64,000 nucleotides of DNA, taken from NCBI RefSeq assembly GCF_900451195.1, contig NZ_UGHR01000001.1, forward strand, positions 620,001 to 684,000, in the 5' to 3' direction. The position numbers and the translations under genes are program-made. Numbering within the stretch: the first letter of the stretch is position 1; every line of letters starts with the position of its first letter. This DNA is from Iodobacter fluviatilis. GTDB taxonomy: Bacteria; Pseudomonadota; Gammaproteobacteria; Burkholderiales; Chitinibacteraceae. This document shows positions 8,794-18,457 of the stretch, piece by piece. The notes below the pieces were generated by a model. It did no database searches and had not been told where the DNA came from. It worked only from the letters and a program-made list of their open reading frames with translations.

Positions 8794-10407
8794 TTGAAAA
8801 TTACTCACCGGCTTACTTTATTAGTGGCTACAACAGCCATATCCATCTTGCTGTTGATTACGGTCAGCTTTTTAAAGCTGAGTGCAATTAATGTGCTGGT
8901 AGAAGAGGTGGTGGCTAATGTGATGCCTTCATTAGAAACGCTCAATGATGCCGAGCTGGCCTTTATGGCCGCACGTCGTATGGAATTAAGCCATATTATT
9001 GAAAGCGATCCTCAGCAAAAGCAGGCCCAGATCAATAAAATGCAAACCTCTCTGGCAGAGGTCGACCGCCTTTTGCAAAGCTATGAAAAATTTACAGATG
9101 ATGATACGGATCGGAAAAACCTAGCTGCAGCCGTGGCAGAGCTGGCCATTTTAAAACCGCTGATTGCAGAAGGCGCTCGTTTTTCGCTAACCCTGCCGCC
9201 AGATGAAGCACGCAGTTATATTTCTAAAAGTGTTACGCCGCAGGCTGAAAAATTTTCAGCGGCCTTAAGTACTGCAAAAGCGCATAACAGTGATTATTCC
9301 AAAGAAGCCAGCCGCGATGTTAAAGCACAGATATCGAACGCCATTGCTTCCTCTTTAACGGTGGGCTGTATCTTATTGTTTCTGGCTTTTGCCTTAGGAA
9401 TCTGGATTACCCTTGGGATTAAAAAACCACTGCAGGATTTACGTCAGTTTTTAGTTGATTTAGGCACAAATTACGATTTTACCCGGCGTATGAAAGTGAG
9501 CGGGAATGATGAAATTGCCGAATCCTTAATTGCCTTAAACGGCCTGCTGGATACACTGCAAGGCAGCTTGCAGCAGCTGCACCGTATTGGCCGGGATGTA
9601 ACGGGCACGGCGGGTGAGTTGTCTGAAAGCAGCCATGAGCTGTCTAATGCATCTCAGCATGTCAGTGGAGCCGCATCCAGTATGGCAGCGGGTGTTGAAG
9701 AGGTGACTGTAAGCATCGGCCTAGTTGCAGATCGGAGCAGCCAGTGTGACCGCACCGCGCGTGAAGCAGGCAGGATGGCTGCAAGTGGGGGGGATGTGAT
9801 TGAAAGTACGATTCAGAGTATTCAGCAAATTGCCGCAGATGTACGCGTTTCAGCCGGGCAAATTGAATCACTGAAAGAGCGCACCGCTAGCATTAATAGC
9901 GTGGTGAATGTGATTAAAGAGATCGCTGATCAGACTAATTTATTGGCACTTAATGCGGCAATTGAAGCCGCGCGGGCAGGGGAGCAGGGCCGTGGCTTTG
10001 CTGTGGTTGCAGATGAAGTGCGCAAGCTTGCCGAGCGAACCAGCCTTTCAACGCAAGAAATTGTTTCTACCGTGAGTGCGATTCAAAGTGAAGCGAATGC
10101 GACTGTTCTGAGCATGCAACATGCGGTTAAACAAGTTGAGCATGGCGTGCAATGTGCCCAGGAAGCAAGCACGGCCATTGCCAGTATTCGTAAGAACGCC
10201 GATCAGGTGGTGGAGCAGGTCAGTGAAATCAGTGACTCTATGCGTGAGCAAAGCTCGGCCAGCAATATGATGGCGCAGCAGGTAGAGCAAGTGGCGCAGA
10301 TGTCAGAGGAAAGCAGCTCTGTTGCCCAGAATACCGCAAACGAAAGTGCCCGCCTGCGGCAGCTGAGCAGCGAGCTGGATGAGGCGATTGCTTATTATCG
10401 GGTGTAA
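8794..10407 (+). CDS. methyl-accepting chemotaxis protein
   Basis: Transmembrane chemoreceptor signalling through CheW/CheA to the flagellar motor. From the TTG at 8794 (GGAA at 8784-8787 gives the ribosome site) the protein has 537 residues: TM1 about 10-30, a periplasmic four-helix-bundle sensor to about 200, TM2 about 205-228, HAMP about 230-285, then the cytoplasmic methyl-accepting coiled coil. The hairpin tip is textbook: [40 protein letters not shown]. It ends AIAYYRV with no C-terminal CheR/CheB tether pentapeptide. Ligand unknown. No che or fli genes are nearby, so it is an orphan receptor. Confidence 0.93.
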   Translation: MKITHRLTLLVATTAISILLLITVSFLKLSAINVLVEEVVANVMPSLETLNDAELAFMAARRMELSHIIESDPQQKQAQINKMQTSLAEVDRLLQSYEKFTDDDTDRKNLAAAVAELAILKPLIAEGARFSLTLPPDEARSYISKSVTPQAEKFSAALSTAKAHNSDYSKEASRDVKAQISNAIASSLTVGCILLFLAFALGIWITLGIKKPLQDLRQFLVDLGTNYDFTRRMKVSGNDEIAESLIALNGLLDTLQGSLQQLHRIGRDVTGTAGELSESSHELSNASQHVSGAASSMAAGVEEVTVSIGLVADRSSQCDRTAREAGRMAASGGDVIESTIQSIQQIAADVRVSAGQIESLKERTASINSVVNVIKEIADQTNLLALNAAIEAARAGEQGRGFAVVADEVRKLAERTSLSTQEIVSTVSAIQSEANATVLSMQHAVKQVEHGVQCAQEASTAIASIRKNADQVVEQVSEISDSMREQSSASNMMAQQVEQVAQMSEESSSVAQNTANESARLRQLSSELDEAIAYYRV

Positions 10408-10440
10408 TGCATGGGCTCAGAATTGGGCCTGTAAGATACC

Positions 10441-10470
10441 GCAGGGAGCTTGCAGCACTCCCTGCCTTTT
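10441..10470 (+). terminator. intrinsic terminator after the chemoreceptor gene
   Basis: GCAGGGAG (10441-10448) and CTCCCTGC (10458-10465) form a perfect 8-bp stem followed by CTTTTC. Confidence 0.75.
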
Positions 10471-10484
10471 CACTTGCAAGCCGG

Positions 10485-10832
10485 TTATAAACCGCCCGCG
10501 GGTATCTTGATTTGCCTGATATATTCTTTCATGAAAGTATCAAAATTGTGTTCGGCAAAAGCCCGCCGGGCAATTGCGTTGTAGCGGTCGCGCAGGCTCT
10601 CCTGACCTAAGGCAAATGCAGCGTAAAGCTTGATATGAGGGGTGGGCAAAGCAAGGATACGTACTGGCACACAGGCCCATTTGGCAAAATACAAGGCCGT
10701 AGCCGAGCTGGAAAAATACACTGCATCCAGTCGGCCAGACGCGAGCAACTTCATATTTGAGGATTCCCAATCCAGCATGGTGGCCTCGATAATTTTGATT
10801 TGCGGATGTTTAAAAAAATCTGGCGTAGAAGT
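10485..10832 (-). pseudogene. 5'-truncated periplasmic solute-binding protein (SBP family 3) remnant
   Basis: The frame is open from just after a stop at 10833-10835 to the TAA at 10485 and gives about 115 residues. They resemble the C-terminal lobe of a small family 3 solute-binding protein: HPQIKIIEATMLDWESSNMK, then GRLDAVYFSSSATALYF, and a final YNAIARRAFAEHNFDTFMKEY helix. A full protein would have about 240-270 residues including a signal peptide. None of the N-terminal lobe is present upstream; instead a SUKH-family gene follows. The break at about 10833 looks like a deletion or recombination junction. A short ORF from an internal ATG at 10778 exists but has no export signal. Confidence 0.72.
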
Positions 10833-10888
10833 TCAAACCTGATCTGACAATCTTGCCTGAAGCAATATGAGGACTATCAGATCGAGTC

Positions 10889-11395
10889 TCAACTTCTCTG
10901 TGCTCGGCTATCGAATGGTTCAAAGATCCTGTCATCAAATGCTTCTGTAAGCACCCCAGATGAGCAAAGCCATTCCATTGCTTCTGCCAGACCATTACCA
11001 GCGATATGAATATCTTCGCTATATCTTGGAAGTACGTGGATCCTTTCAGGATGGCTAGCGTGGACAATCAGCTCATCACCATCGTACGTATCTCCAATGA
11101 TGATGCTCTCAAGTGCGGTTTCTTTAGAAAGAGTGTCTCTGCCATTGTCCCAAAACCAGTACTGCATGATTCTTTGACGCCACTCTTCGTTGTTGTTGAT
11201 TCCGCTAAGGATACGATGGGGCGGATAGATTCTTACGTAGGTACCACCCAATATCCCTTCACCGAAGCGGGTGACGTATTCACGGTAGCCGGATGGAAAG
11301 CAAATTCCCAGTTTTACCTCTGCTTCGTCAACTTCAGACTCAGATGACAGAAAAAGTTTGGCTGCATCATTGATCAGCGATATTTTATCAAACAC
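10889..11395 (-). CDS. SUKH/SMI1-KNR4-family protein, possible immunity protein
   Basis: About 168 residues with the SUKH (SMI1/KNR4) pattern: an acidic helix, LGICFPSGYREYVTRFGEGI, a short beta-rich middle, then IIIGDTYDGDELIVH and HVLPRYSEDIHIAG near the end. Members commonly act as immunity proteins against polymorphic (contact-dependent or type VI) nuclease toxins, and no toxin gene is visible here. I chose the GTG at 11393-11395 because AGGAGAA lies 6-8 bases upstream; an in-frame TTG at 11434 lies before that signal. It sits in an accessory patch beside an ankyrin gene and a truncated gene. Confidence 0.8.
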   Translation of the reverse strand: MFDKISLINDAAKLFLSSESEVDEAEVKLGICFPSGYREYVTRFGEGILGGTYVRIYPPHRILSGINNNEEWRQRIMQYWFWDNGRDTLSKETALESIIIGDTYDGDELIVHASHPERIHVLPRYSEDIHIAGNGLAEAMEWLCSSGVLTEAFDDRIFEPFDSRAQRS

Positions 11396-11564
11396 TTCTT
11401 TTCTCCTGTGATATGGCTTGATTGGATGAGTCAAGCTTACGTTCAGCGCAAAGGGAGGGCCGGCTTCGGCTGTGGTTCAGAAATCGCGGTTGAATGTCTG
11501 CTTCCCCCGCTTTATTGATGAGAAAGGCCTTGGTGTAAATTCAGGCAGGAAAGGATAAAACTTA

Positions 11565-12006
11565 TTAGTTTTTATCAACCGTTTTTTTAGCCGCATTCGC
11601 ACGGCGTTTAAATTCTGAACGTATAAATCTTTTAAACCCTTTGCTGCCCATGTTTTTGGTTTCCTGAAGTAAATTATTTCCATTTTTTCCTTCAGCAAAC
11701 ACATCTGCTCCTGCATTCACCAGTAAACGAAAGCAGTGCTTTTTTCTTTTAAGCGAGCCGCTGTAAATTTTCCCAAGCATGAGTAGTGGTGTTTGCCTGT
11801 AAACATCATCCAAGGCATGGATGTCTCCATTATTTTTCAAAGCCCACTTAATTGCCGGAGGGTGATACCACCAGCAATAATAATGCAGCGGAGTTAGTCC
11901 TTTTTCTCCAATCTGCGGGGAGTAAAGAGTTGGTTTTTCTATATTCAGACACCTAATGTTGGATTTTTTTTTGCAGACGCGCCAAGAGGGAGGCTATTGC
12001 CAGCAT
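11565..12006 (-). pseudogene. ankyrin-repeat protein gene, apparently frameshifted at an A9 run
   Basis: The downstream frame encodes ankyrin-like repeats: GLTPLHYYCWWYHPPAIKWA then LKNNGDIHALDDVYRQTPLL, and later FRLLVNAGADVFAEGKNGNN. That frame has no credible start: it runs back to the stop of the upstream gene without an ATG. In another frame an ATG at 12004-12006 overlaps the end of the upstream gene and begins MLAIASLLARLQKK, reaching a run of nine A (minus strand; 11964-11972). Eight A instead of nine would join the two into one ORF of about 147 codons. This may be a real mutation, phase variation or a sequencing error. Small ankyrin proteins are often immunity or inhibitor proteins. 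Confidence 0.62.
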
Positions 12007-12479
12007 GAAAGCTCTTTTTGCCAGTCTGGTTTAATAAAACCTTCTGCGGCACGGGGTGATAGCTGACACATGCCGTTTAAAACACCGGCATTTTGACCAT
12101 GACTAAAGTCGTAGGGGAGCGCGTTTATGAGCTCTTTTGCTGATAAAGATAATTCGCTGCCCAAGCCGATCTCCTGGCTTAGCTTTGGGTACGTTTCTGA
12201 AATTGTTTTTTTTGCTTGCCTGACAGTTTTTTTGCTTAGTTTATGGTGGTAGAGGCAAAGGTCTAATTGATGCCATGTCCACATGACTAATTCTCCTGCG
12301 GTTCTGCATTGCATTTCTTTGTTGTCTTCAACCTCAGCAAATGTAACAGGGCTAAGCAATGCACCAAACAGGATGGCGAAAATGACTTTAACGATTATCA
12401 AATGCGTTGATATTTGAATTACCGGCGGGCGTGTAAAGCGTCCGTTGAATAAATGCTTATGTTTCAATTTTAATGCCAT
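11994..12479 (-). CDS. secreted protein of unknown function
   Basis: I do not recognise the family. The 161-residue reading has a hydrophobic stretch VKVIFAILFGALLSP followed by VTFAEVED, a plausible signal peptide with cleavage after Ala. The mature part has five cysteines (MQCRTAG, LDLCLYH, GMCQLS, SCWQ and nearby) consistent with a periplasmic disulfide-bonded protein. The start is uncertain: the ATG at 12479 overlaps the end of the MOSC gene by 23 bases and puts about 30 residues before the hydrophobic core, and a TTG at 12401 would give a shorter normal signal peptide but lacks a ribosome site. Its stop overlaps the proposed ATG of the ankyrin gene. Confidence 0.6.
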   Translation of the reverse strand: MALKLKHKHLFNGRFTRPPVIQISTHLIIVKVIFAILFGALLSPVTFAEVEDNKEMQCRTAGELVMWTWHQLDLCLYHHKLSKKTVRQAKKTISETYPKLSQEIGLGSELSLSAKELINALPYDFSHGQNAGVLNGMCQLSPRAAEGFIKPDWQKELSCWQ

Positions 12480-12915
12480 CCCCTCGCGTGATCTCTCCGT
12501 TGCTGAGCACGTCGGCCAGCAGGCCGCCGCGGTGAAGCCAGTGCTTTATTACCGCAGCAGAGGTAAGGGTTTTACTACTCAGGCTGCTGCCCAACAGGCT
12601 GCATGGCTCGCACAGCTCAATACCGCGCAGCCTAACATTGCCGATTAAGAATTCCACATTCACCAGCTCGTTTAACCTTACGCCCCGGGTGATCAGGTTG
12701 CGGCGTGTGATCGACAGATCTGCAGGGCGGGTTTGCTCCGCGCAAAAACGCTCAATCTCCTCGGCCTCAACTAGGGTGATGTTTTGGCCGGGGTGCGTTT
12801 TTTTCCCACAGTTCCGGTCACCCTGAATGCCCTTTTGGCTTTGAACCGTAATCTGTTCACACTCTACCTGAGCCGCACCACGCTCCGAGCTGATGAAAAT
12901 TCGTTCAACAATCAT
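12457..12915 (-). CDS. MOSC-domain protein
   Basis: A 152-residue stand-alone MOSC (molybdenum cofactor sulfurase C-terminal) domain, a fold that handles sulfur or molybdenum-cofactor chemistry. The GIQGDRN motif, TRRNLITRG, and RGIELCEPC with the conserved cysteine are all present. Small bacterial MOSC proteins such as YiiM relate to N-hydroxylated compound reduction; the exact role here is not shown. The ATG at 12915 has AGGAG six bases before it. It is not part of a molybdenum gene cluster in this window. Confidence 0.85.
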   Translation of the reverse strand: MIVERIFISSERGAAQVECEQITVQSQKGIQGDRNCGKKTHPGQNITLVEAEEIERFCAEQTRPADLSITRRNLITRGVRLNELVNVEFLIGNVRLRGIELCEPCSLLGSSLSSKTLTSAAVIKHWLHRGGLLADVLSNGEITRGDGIKIET

Positions 12916-12990
12916 TGCCTTGCTCCTGATGCAAAACGTTTTAGGGAAGCTACGTAAAGCGGGCTTGGTTAAGCAGAGTGGCTGGCGTTG

Positions 12991-13641
12991 TTATCTGTCT
13001 GTGGCAAGCGCATCAACCAGCATTCTGCTGACAATGCCGGAAATATTGCTTAGTGTTTTTCTCAGTAATTCCGGCTCTCTGAGGTACTGCTCAAACTCAT
13101 AGCCATACTTATTCTCTGCATTGAGAGGGGCTGCGAACTCTGTTTTTTGCCATGCAATCTCGCCATTGGGTTTCTTGAGTGTGGCGGTGACGTTCAGCAG
13201 TGGAAACAATAAGGAGCTAAAGCCCTGAGTCTGGCCAAAGCCGTAGACATTAACGGTGAGCGACAGGTCGCCCTGCGCCATACTGCCCGGGTCAGCTTGC
13301 GTCAGCAGACCGCGTGATGCAGATGCGGCGAAGAATTCGTTTTTAATGATTAATGAGAGATCAATTCCGTTGGCCTTCATGGTTTCAAGAAGTTGCTCCT
13401 TTGGCTCCTTGGGCACGCTTTCAGCCATAGCGGCTCCTAAAAGCCCTCCCACGCTCAAAAATGACTGAGCCCGGCCATGAAAGAACATATCCGCTGGTAT
13501 TGCTGGCGGCGCTTGCATGGTGACCGCTTTAATCTTTGCCCTGTCGGACTCGCTCATGCGTACGGTTGGACCGCCAGCGCAGCCCGCAAGTAGTGTGGCT
13601 AGCAGAAGAGCAGCGAGTTGGAGGAATCGGGTGAATAGCAT
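12991..13641 (-). CDS. predicted lipoprotein of unknown function
   Basis: 216 residues with a clear lipoprotein signal: MLFTRFLQLAALLLATLLAGC, lipobox LAGC at residues 18-21, so the mature protein would be lipid-anchored. The next residues AGG lack an Asp retention signal, suggesting outer-membrane sorting. The remainder holds an amphipathic middle and a conserved-looking LSLTVNVYGFGQTQGF segment, a pattern seen in small outer-membrane-associated proteins. I do not recognise the family. GGAGAG sits just before the ATG. Transcribed on the same strand as the MOSC gene, 75 bases upstream of it. Confidence 0.75.
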   Translation of the reverse strand: MLFTRFLQLAALLLATLLAGCAGGPTVRMSESDRAKIKAVTMQAPPAIPADMFFHGRAQSFLSVGGLLGAAMAESVPKEPKEQLLETMKANGIDLSLIIKNEFFAASASRGLLTQADPGSMAQGDLSLTVNVYGFGQTQGFSSLLFPLLNVTATLKKPNGEIAWQKTEFAAPLNAENKYGYEFEQYLREPELLRKTLSNISGIVSRMLVDALATDR

Positions 13642-13996
13642 ATCTCTCCGGGATTGTTTTGAGGTGTGTGTGAAAGTGAAGGTGCTGCGCTGCAGAAGAA
13701 CAGTGTTAAGTGTTAATCTGCACGGCCTGAAGAGCTAAGTTTGAGCCGCAGTATGTCAAAAAATGGTATGCCATCGCAGTCATATGCTGACGAATTTATA
13801 TTTATATATTACACCAAATTGACTCTATGTTTCCATTGTGGCGATATGTGTACTGTGCAAGCGCTGATGGGGCATGGAGGTGTGCGGTATTACAATAACT
13901 TATATAAAGATTATAAATTGTGGCTGCTTGGGAGTGCACCGCCCTCTGGATCCGTGGTGAGTAAATTAGGCGTATATAAAAAGGCTTGTTCCCAAA
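13642..13996. other. 355-base intergenic region
   Basis: Between two lipoprotein genes on the same strand. It is AT-rich towards the right. A plus-strand ORF covers 13741-14028 but has no ribosome site, odd composition and overlaps the next gene, so I do not call it. No repeats or RNA genes seen. It probably contains the promoter of the 12991-13641 lipoprotein gene. Confidence 0.5.
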
Positions 13997-14398
13997 TTAA
14001 TTCGATGAATTATTTTTCTGAGCAGTAGAGCCAACAACATGTTTTGCCCCTACATCGATAGCTAAACGGATATTGAACTCTTCATCGTCATTTATTGCAC
14101 GCATCATTGCTCCTTCAATTTCGTAGCCAGACATATGATTTTCAACTACTAAGTCTTTGTCCATTGGGCATATTGATTTGCATGTGGCCAGCCATTCTAT
14201 TTGCTCACCTTTCTTGTTAATTAATATCTGCCTAATTTCAAAATCTCTTACTGCTTTTTTTATGATTATCCTCCCATCTTTTATTGAGTAAAATGAAATA
14301 ACTTCAGGCTCCGGTTCTTCTGTTGCATGGTCGAATTTTTTCTCGCACCCGTATAGAGCGAGAATTAAAATTAAGAGCTTTATTTTGTTTGCTTGCAT
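13997..14398 (-). CDS. small predicted lipoprotein of unknown function
   Basis: 133 residues beginning MQANKIKLLILILALYGC, a lipoprotein signal with the Cys at residue 18 in the box LYGC. The mature part is charged, with an EEPEPE stretch, two internal cysteines (TCKSIC, six residues apart counting both) that may form a disulfide, and no domain that I recognise. Low GC compared with the flanking genes, in common with the rest of the accessory patch. The ribosome site is weak. It sits alone between the large sensor-kinase operon and the other lipoprotein gene. Confidence 0.6.
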   Translation of the reverse strand: MQANKIKLLILILALYGCEKKFDHATEEPEPEVISFYSIKDGRIIIKKAVRDFEIRQILINKKGEQIEWLATCKSICPMDKDLVVENHMSGYEIEGAMMRAINDDEEFNIRLAIDVGAKHVVGSTAQKNNSSN

Positions 14399-14545
14399 TG
14401 GGTTTTTAATATGGATTTATTTAAATTGTATGGTAATTTATTGGATATTTTATATGAAATATCACTGGTGCTGAAAATATTTGATTAACATGGCAAGTAA
14501 TTCATTTGTTGATATTTTTATGGATATGCAATTTTATGCGTGGTT

Positions 14546-17500
14546 TTAATCGTCTTTAAGATGCGCCTTGCTGATCAGTTGTTGTAAGGTAGCTGAGGCG
14601 GTTTCAAAGTTAAATTGTCCAATCTGGCTTGCCAGCTCTTCTGTGGCGGGGCCTAAGGTTTTGAAGAGTTGTTCTGCGTGCTGATCAAATAACGTGAGTG
14701 AGGCGGTGTCGTTCTGGCTGAGGAGTAAATCCAGCCCGGCCAGGATTTTAGACAAGGGATAGTCTTTCTCTGCAGTGGGTGGAAAAAGCAGCATATTGAG
14801 CTGCCCAAGCTCATGGTTTATTTCATCCATCAGCGGGTTTCGTTCTGCTGCGGGTAGCTGCTGATTGAGGCTGGCTTCAAGCCGGGCGGCAAGTTCGGCA
14901 ATATTTTCGACGCTTAAAACCGCCGCAGCGCCTTTCAACGTATGGGCGATCAGCAGGCTTTCGCGCGGCTGCCCGGCAAGTAAGTGCTCGTCCAGCCGAG
15001 CCATATCGCCAGCATGGCTGCTGACAAAGCGGCGGAGTAAATCTAAGTATTTGGCACTGTTTCCTCTGAGCATTTCCAGCGCTCGGCTGATATTCAGCCT
15101 AGGCAGCGCGGCCAGCCGGGCAAGCTCTTGTTCATGAATCAGGCTGGCTTGTTTTGTGCGTTGCTCAAAGCGCAGCGGCTGATCTTTGGGGTGAGTTTTA
15201 GGTAGCCATTGCAGCAGGGCTTTAAATAAGGATTCGGGGCTGACGGGTTTGGTGATAAAGCCATTTACGCCTGCTTCTTCACAAGCTTGCTTGTTCTCAT
15301 CAAAGGCGCTGGCGGTTAAGGCGAGAATGGTCTGGTTTTGCCAGCCAGGTAGCTGGCGAATCTTTCTTGTGGCTTCCAGCCCATCCATCACCGGCATTTG
15401 AATATCCATCAAAATCAGCTGGTACTGATTGGCCTGGGCTTTTTCCAGCGCTTCCAGCCCGTTGACCGCAGTATCCAGTATCAGGCCACTGCCATCTAGT
15501 AAATCCAGAATCACTTCTAGGTTAATAATATTGTCTTCCACGACTAAGAGGCGAGCGCCTGCACTCTGGCGCAGCTCGGCTTCTGTCTGGGCGAGGCTTT
15601 GCGGGTCTGGCTGAGTGCGGGGGCCGCTGCCTTTGCTGATCAGTGCCGTAAACCAAAAAATGCTGCCTTTGACGGGTGCAGCCAGTACGCCTGCCTTGCC
15701 GCCCATGATTTCGGCAAGGCGCCGGGTGATGGCTAAGCCAAGGCCCGTGCCGCCATATTTACGGGTAGTCGATACATCGGCCTGCTCAAAGTTTTGAAAG
15801 AGTCTGGGGATTTTGTCAGGCTCAATGCCGATGCCGCTGTCTTGTACCTGAAAACGCAGCAAGAGCCGCCCATCTGCAAGCTCTTCTTCTACGGCAACAC
15901 TCAGGGTGATTTGGCCCTGCTCGGTAAATTTCACTGCATTACTGGCGTAATTCAGCAGGGCTTGGCGCAGCCGGGTGGCATCGCCATGCAGCCAGGAGGG
16001 CACTTTGCCAATATGGGTTTCAATCGTCAGTCCTTTGGCTGAAGCGTTATCGTTAATTAGTGTGCAGACATTATCAAACAGGGCGGGCAGCGAGAAGTCG
16101 CTTTGCTCTAAGTGTAATTTTCCGGCCTCTATTTTAGATAAATCAAGGATGTCGTTAATGACGGATAAGAGGTGTTGGGCAGCGTGATTGATTTTATTGA
16201 GCCGCAGCGACTGATGTGGGCTAGCACCATCCCGCAGCAGTAAATGGGTCAGCCCCATAATGGCATTCATGGGGGTGCGAATCTCATGGCTCATATTGGC
16301 AAGAAACGCACTTTTGGCCAGATTGGCCGATTCTGCTTTTTCACGCGATTCGGCCAGCTGTACTGTTCGCTCAGAAACCAGCTCTTCTAGGTGAAAGCGG
16401 TGGCGGTCCAGCTCCAGCCCTAAGCGTTTTTTCTCGGTGATATCTTCTTGTGTGCCCAGATAGTGGGTGATTTTTCCATCTTCCTGGCGGATGGGGGATA
16501 TGGTTGCGAACACGGTATAAATTTCACCATTTTTACGCTGGTTAATAAATTCTCCATGCCAAGCCATGCCAGACTTCAGTGCTTGTTTTAAGTTGTTGTA
16601 GGTGCTTGCCGGGGTCAGGCCCGATTGCAGAAAACGCGATGGCTGCCCGATGACTTCTTTTTTGCTGTAGCCGGTGTTTTGCACGAACGAGGTGTTTACA
16701 TAATCGATGCACAAACGTGCGTCGGTAATGATGACGTTTTCCGGGCTTTGCTCTACTGCCAAAAATAATTTGCGTAACTGCTCTTCGGTTTTTTTACGCT
16801 CGGTAATATCCAGCACAATGCCGGAGATGCGGTGCAGCTGGCCGTTTTCCAGATACTGCGCCCGGCCTTTACTGATCAGCCAGCGGATTTCCCCGGATTT
16901 TTTACAAATACGGTACTCCACCTCAAAGGCTTCCCGGTAAGCATTCTTATTTTTGAGCAGAGATTCTATTCTGAGCCAGTCTTCAGGGCAGATGCACGAT
17001 CGCCAGTGGCGGCGGCTGATTTTCTGGTTGTCAGGCGTGTCATAGAGCCTAGCGCATTCGGGTGACCAGTAAATTTGATTGTTGGCGATGTCCCAGTTCC
17101 AGATGCCCACATGAGCGCCTTCCTGAGCCATCAGCAGGCGCTGCTCACTTTCTCTCAGTGCGGCATTGCTGGCTTCTGCGCTGGAGCGGGCAGAAATGGC
17201 GTCTTCCATCAGATTAAGCGCGGCAAGGCGGGCGCGGCTTTGTTTTTCCAGTGCTTCGTTCTGGCTGTTGATCAGAGCGATTTCGGCACATTTACGCTCG
17301 GTAATATCCTGTACTGTGCCATACAAGGCAGATATTTTTCCGGATGCATCACGGCTGGCTTTGCCTCTGGCAATCACCCAGCGATGTCCCCCGTCGTCCT
17401 TAATTACCCTAGCATCACATTCATAAGCGATGCCTTCTTTTAAACAGCAATTCACTGCACTGGATAATTGCTGCCAGCTCTCTGCCGTAAAATAGTACTG

Positions 17501-18457
17501 AACTTCGGGATAAAGGGCCGGGCCCAGTGCCGGGTCTCTGCCATAAATAGAGTAAATTTCATCCGACCATTCGTGTACATCTTCGGCTACTTGCCAGCTC
17601 CAGCTGCCAATGCAGGCTAGCTGTTGGGCTTCTTTTAACGCTGAAGCACTTTCTTTTAAAGCGGCCTCAGCTTGTTTTCTGGCCTGAATATCTTCGACCA
17701 CAGAAATAAAATAATTGGGCTCACCCGAAGGGGCTCGTACTAAGGACACGGTGAGGTTGGTCCAGATTAAATCACCCTCTTTGCGTATATATCGTTTTTG
17801 CATCGAATAGGTTTGCAGCTGGCCTGCCAGCATCTGCGCTACATAATACTCGTCGGTTTGTAAGTCTTCAGGGTGGGTTATATCCTGAAAGCCAATCTGT
17901 AATAGCTCGTCCTGCTGATAGCCCATGATTTGACAAAGCTTTTGGTTTACACGCAGCCATTGCCCGTTGGGGGCGACCAGTGCAATGCCCATGGCGGCTT
18001 GCTCAAATGTGGCCTGAAAGCGCAGCTCGCTCTGCAGGAGTTGATTCTGAATAGTGAGCATTTCGTGCCAGCGCGCAGTTTCATTTTTACGCGAGCGGTG
18101 CAGGTATTCACTGAGTAAGCTAAGCAAAACCCCATTAATAAGCAAAATGGCCCACTGTAAAAGATCGTATGGAGCCACAATGGCAAAGCTATTTGCGGGG
18201 GGGATAAAGTAAGCGGCACAGGCTGCCGATACTAGCGTACTGATCAGGCCCGGTAGGAATCCTCCTAAAAAAGCACTGATTATAATGGGCAAAACATACA
18301 GGATCAGCAGTGTCCGATTGCCCAGCGAAACCGAAAACTCGCTGCGAAGAATCAGCGTCAGCATAGGTAGCAGGCAGGCCAGCAAATAGTGCAGGCCCGG
18401 ATGTGTTTGTAAGCGTTGCCACAGGGGGTGAGGCGCTTTTTCAGCAAGGGCACTCAT
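14546..18457 (-). CDS. hybrid sensor histidine kinase: membrane sensor, four PAS, HisKA, HATPase, REC, HPt
   Basis: A 1303-residue phosphorelay kinase. In order: hydrophobic N-terminal block (about 22-120, KdpD/MASE-like helices); four PAS/PAC units at about 145-260, 285-385, 440-550 and 560-680, each ending in an xDITExK or EDIQARK linker; HisKA with [13 protein letters not shown] (about 725); HATPase with NYASNAVKF and [15 protein letters not shown]; receiver with [13 protein letters not shown]; and HPt with AHTLKGAA. So the His-Asp-His part of a relay is in one chain and the final output regulator is separate. Its ATG overlaps the stop of the PAS sensor gene (ATGA), and an HD-GYP regulator heads the operon. 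Confidence 0.93.
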   Translation of the reverse strand: MSALAEKAPHPLWQRLQTHPGLHYLLACLLPMLTLILRSEFSVSLGNRTLLILYVLPIIISAFLGGFLPGLISTLVSAACAAYFIPPANSFAIVAPYDLLQWAILLINGVLLSLLSEYLHRSRKNETARWHEMLTIQNQLLQSELRFQATFEQAAMGIALVAPNGQWLRVNQKLCQIMGYQQDELLQIGFQDITHPEDLQTDEYYVAQMLAGQLQTYSMQKRYIRKEGDLIWTNLTVSLVRAPSGEPNYFISVVEDIQARKQAEAALKESASALKEAQQLACIGSWSWQVAEDVHEWSDEIYSIYGRDPALGPALYPEVQYYFTAESWQQLSSAVNCCLKEGIAYECDARVIKDDGGHRWVIARGKASRDASGKISALYGTVQDITERKCAEIALINSQNEALEKQSRARLAALNLMEDAISARSSAEASNAALRESEQRLLMAQEGAHVGIWNWDIANNQIYWSPECARLYDTPDNQKISRRHWRSCICPEDWLRIESLLKNKNAYREAFEVEYRICKKSGEIRWLISKGRAQYLENGQLHRISGIVLDITERKKTEEQLRKLFLAVEQSPENVIITDARLCIDYVNTSFVQNTGYSKKEVIGQPSRFLQSGLTPASTYNNLKQALKSGMAWHGEFINQRKNGEIYTVFATISPIRQEDGKITHYLGTQEDITEKKRLGLELDRHRFHLEELVSERTVQLAESREKAESANLAKSAFLANMSHEIRTPMNAIMGLTHLLLRDGASPHQSLRLNKINHAAQHLLSVINDILDLSKIEAGKLHLEQSDFSLPALFDNVCTLINDNASAKGLTIETHIGKVPSWLHGDATRLRQALLNYASNAVKFTEQGQITLSVAVEEELADGRLLLRFQVQDSGIGIEPDKIPRLFQNFEQADVSTTRKYGGTGLGLAITRRLAEIMGGKAGVLAAPVKGSIFWFTALISKGSGPRTQPDPQSLAQTEAELRQSAGARLLVVEDNIINLEVILDLLDGSGLILDTAVNGLEALEKAQANQYQLILMDIQMPVMDGLEATRKIRQLPGWQNQTILALTASAFDENKQACEEAGVNGFITKPVSPESLFKALLQWLPKTHPKDQPLRFEQRTKQASLIHEQELARLAALPRLNISRALEMLRGNSAKYLDLLRRFVSSHAGDMARLDEHLLAGQPRESLLIAHTLKGAAAVLSVENIAELAARLEASLNQQLPAAERNPLMDEINHELGQLNMLLFPPTAEKDYPLSKILAGLDLLLSQNDTASLTLFDQHAEQLFKTLGPATEELASQIGQFNFETASATLQQLISKAHLKDD

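Noticed and set aside
10778..11067. Overlapping short minus-strand frames near the SUKH gene (for example 10810-11067)
   Set aside because: Alternative-frame readings of the SUKH gene and the adjacent junction.
13741..14028. A plus-strand frame of 95 codons between two lipoprotein genes
   Set aside because: No ribosome site, odd composition, and its end overlaps a better-supported gene on the other strand.
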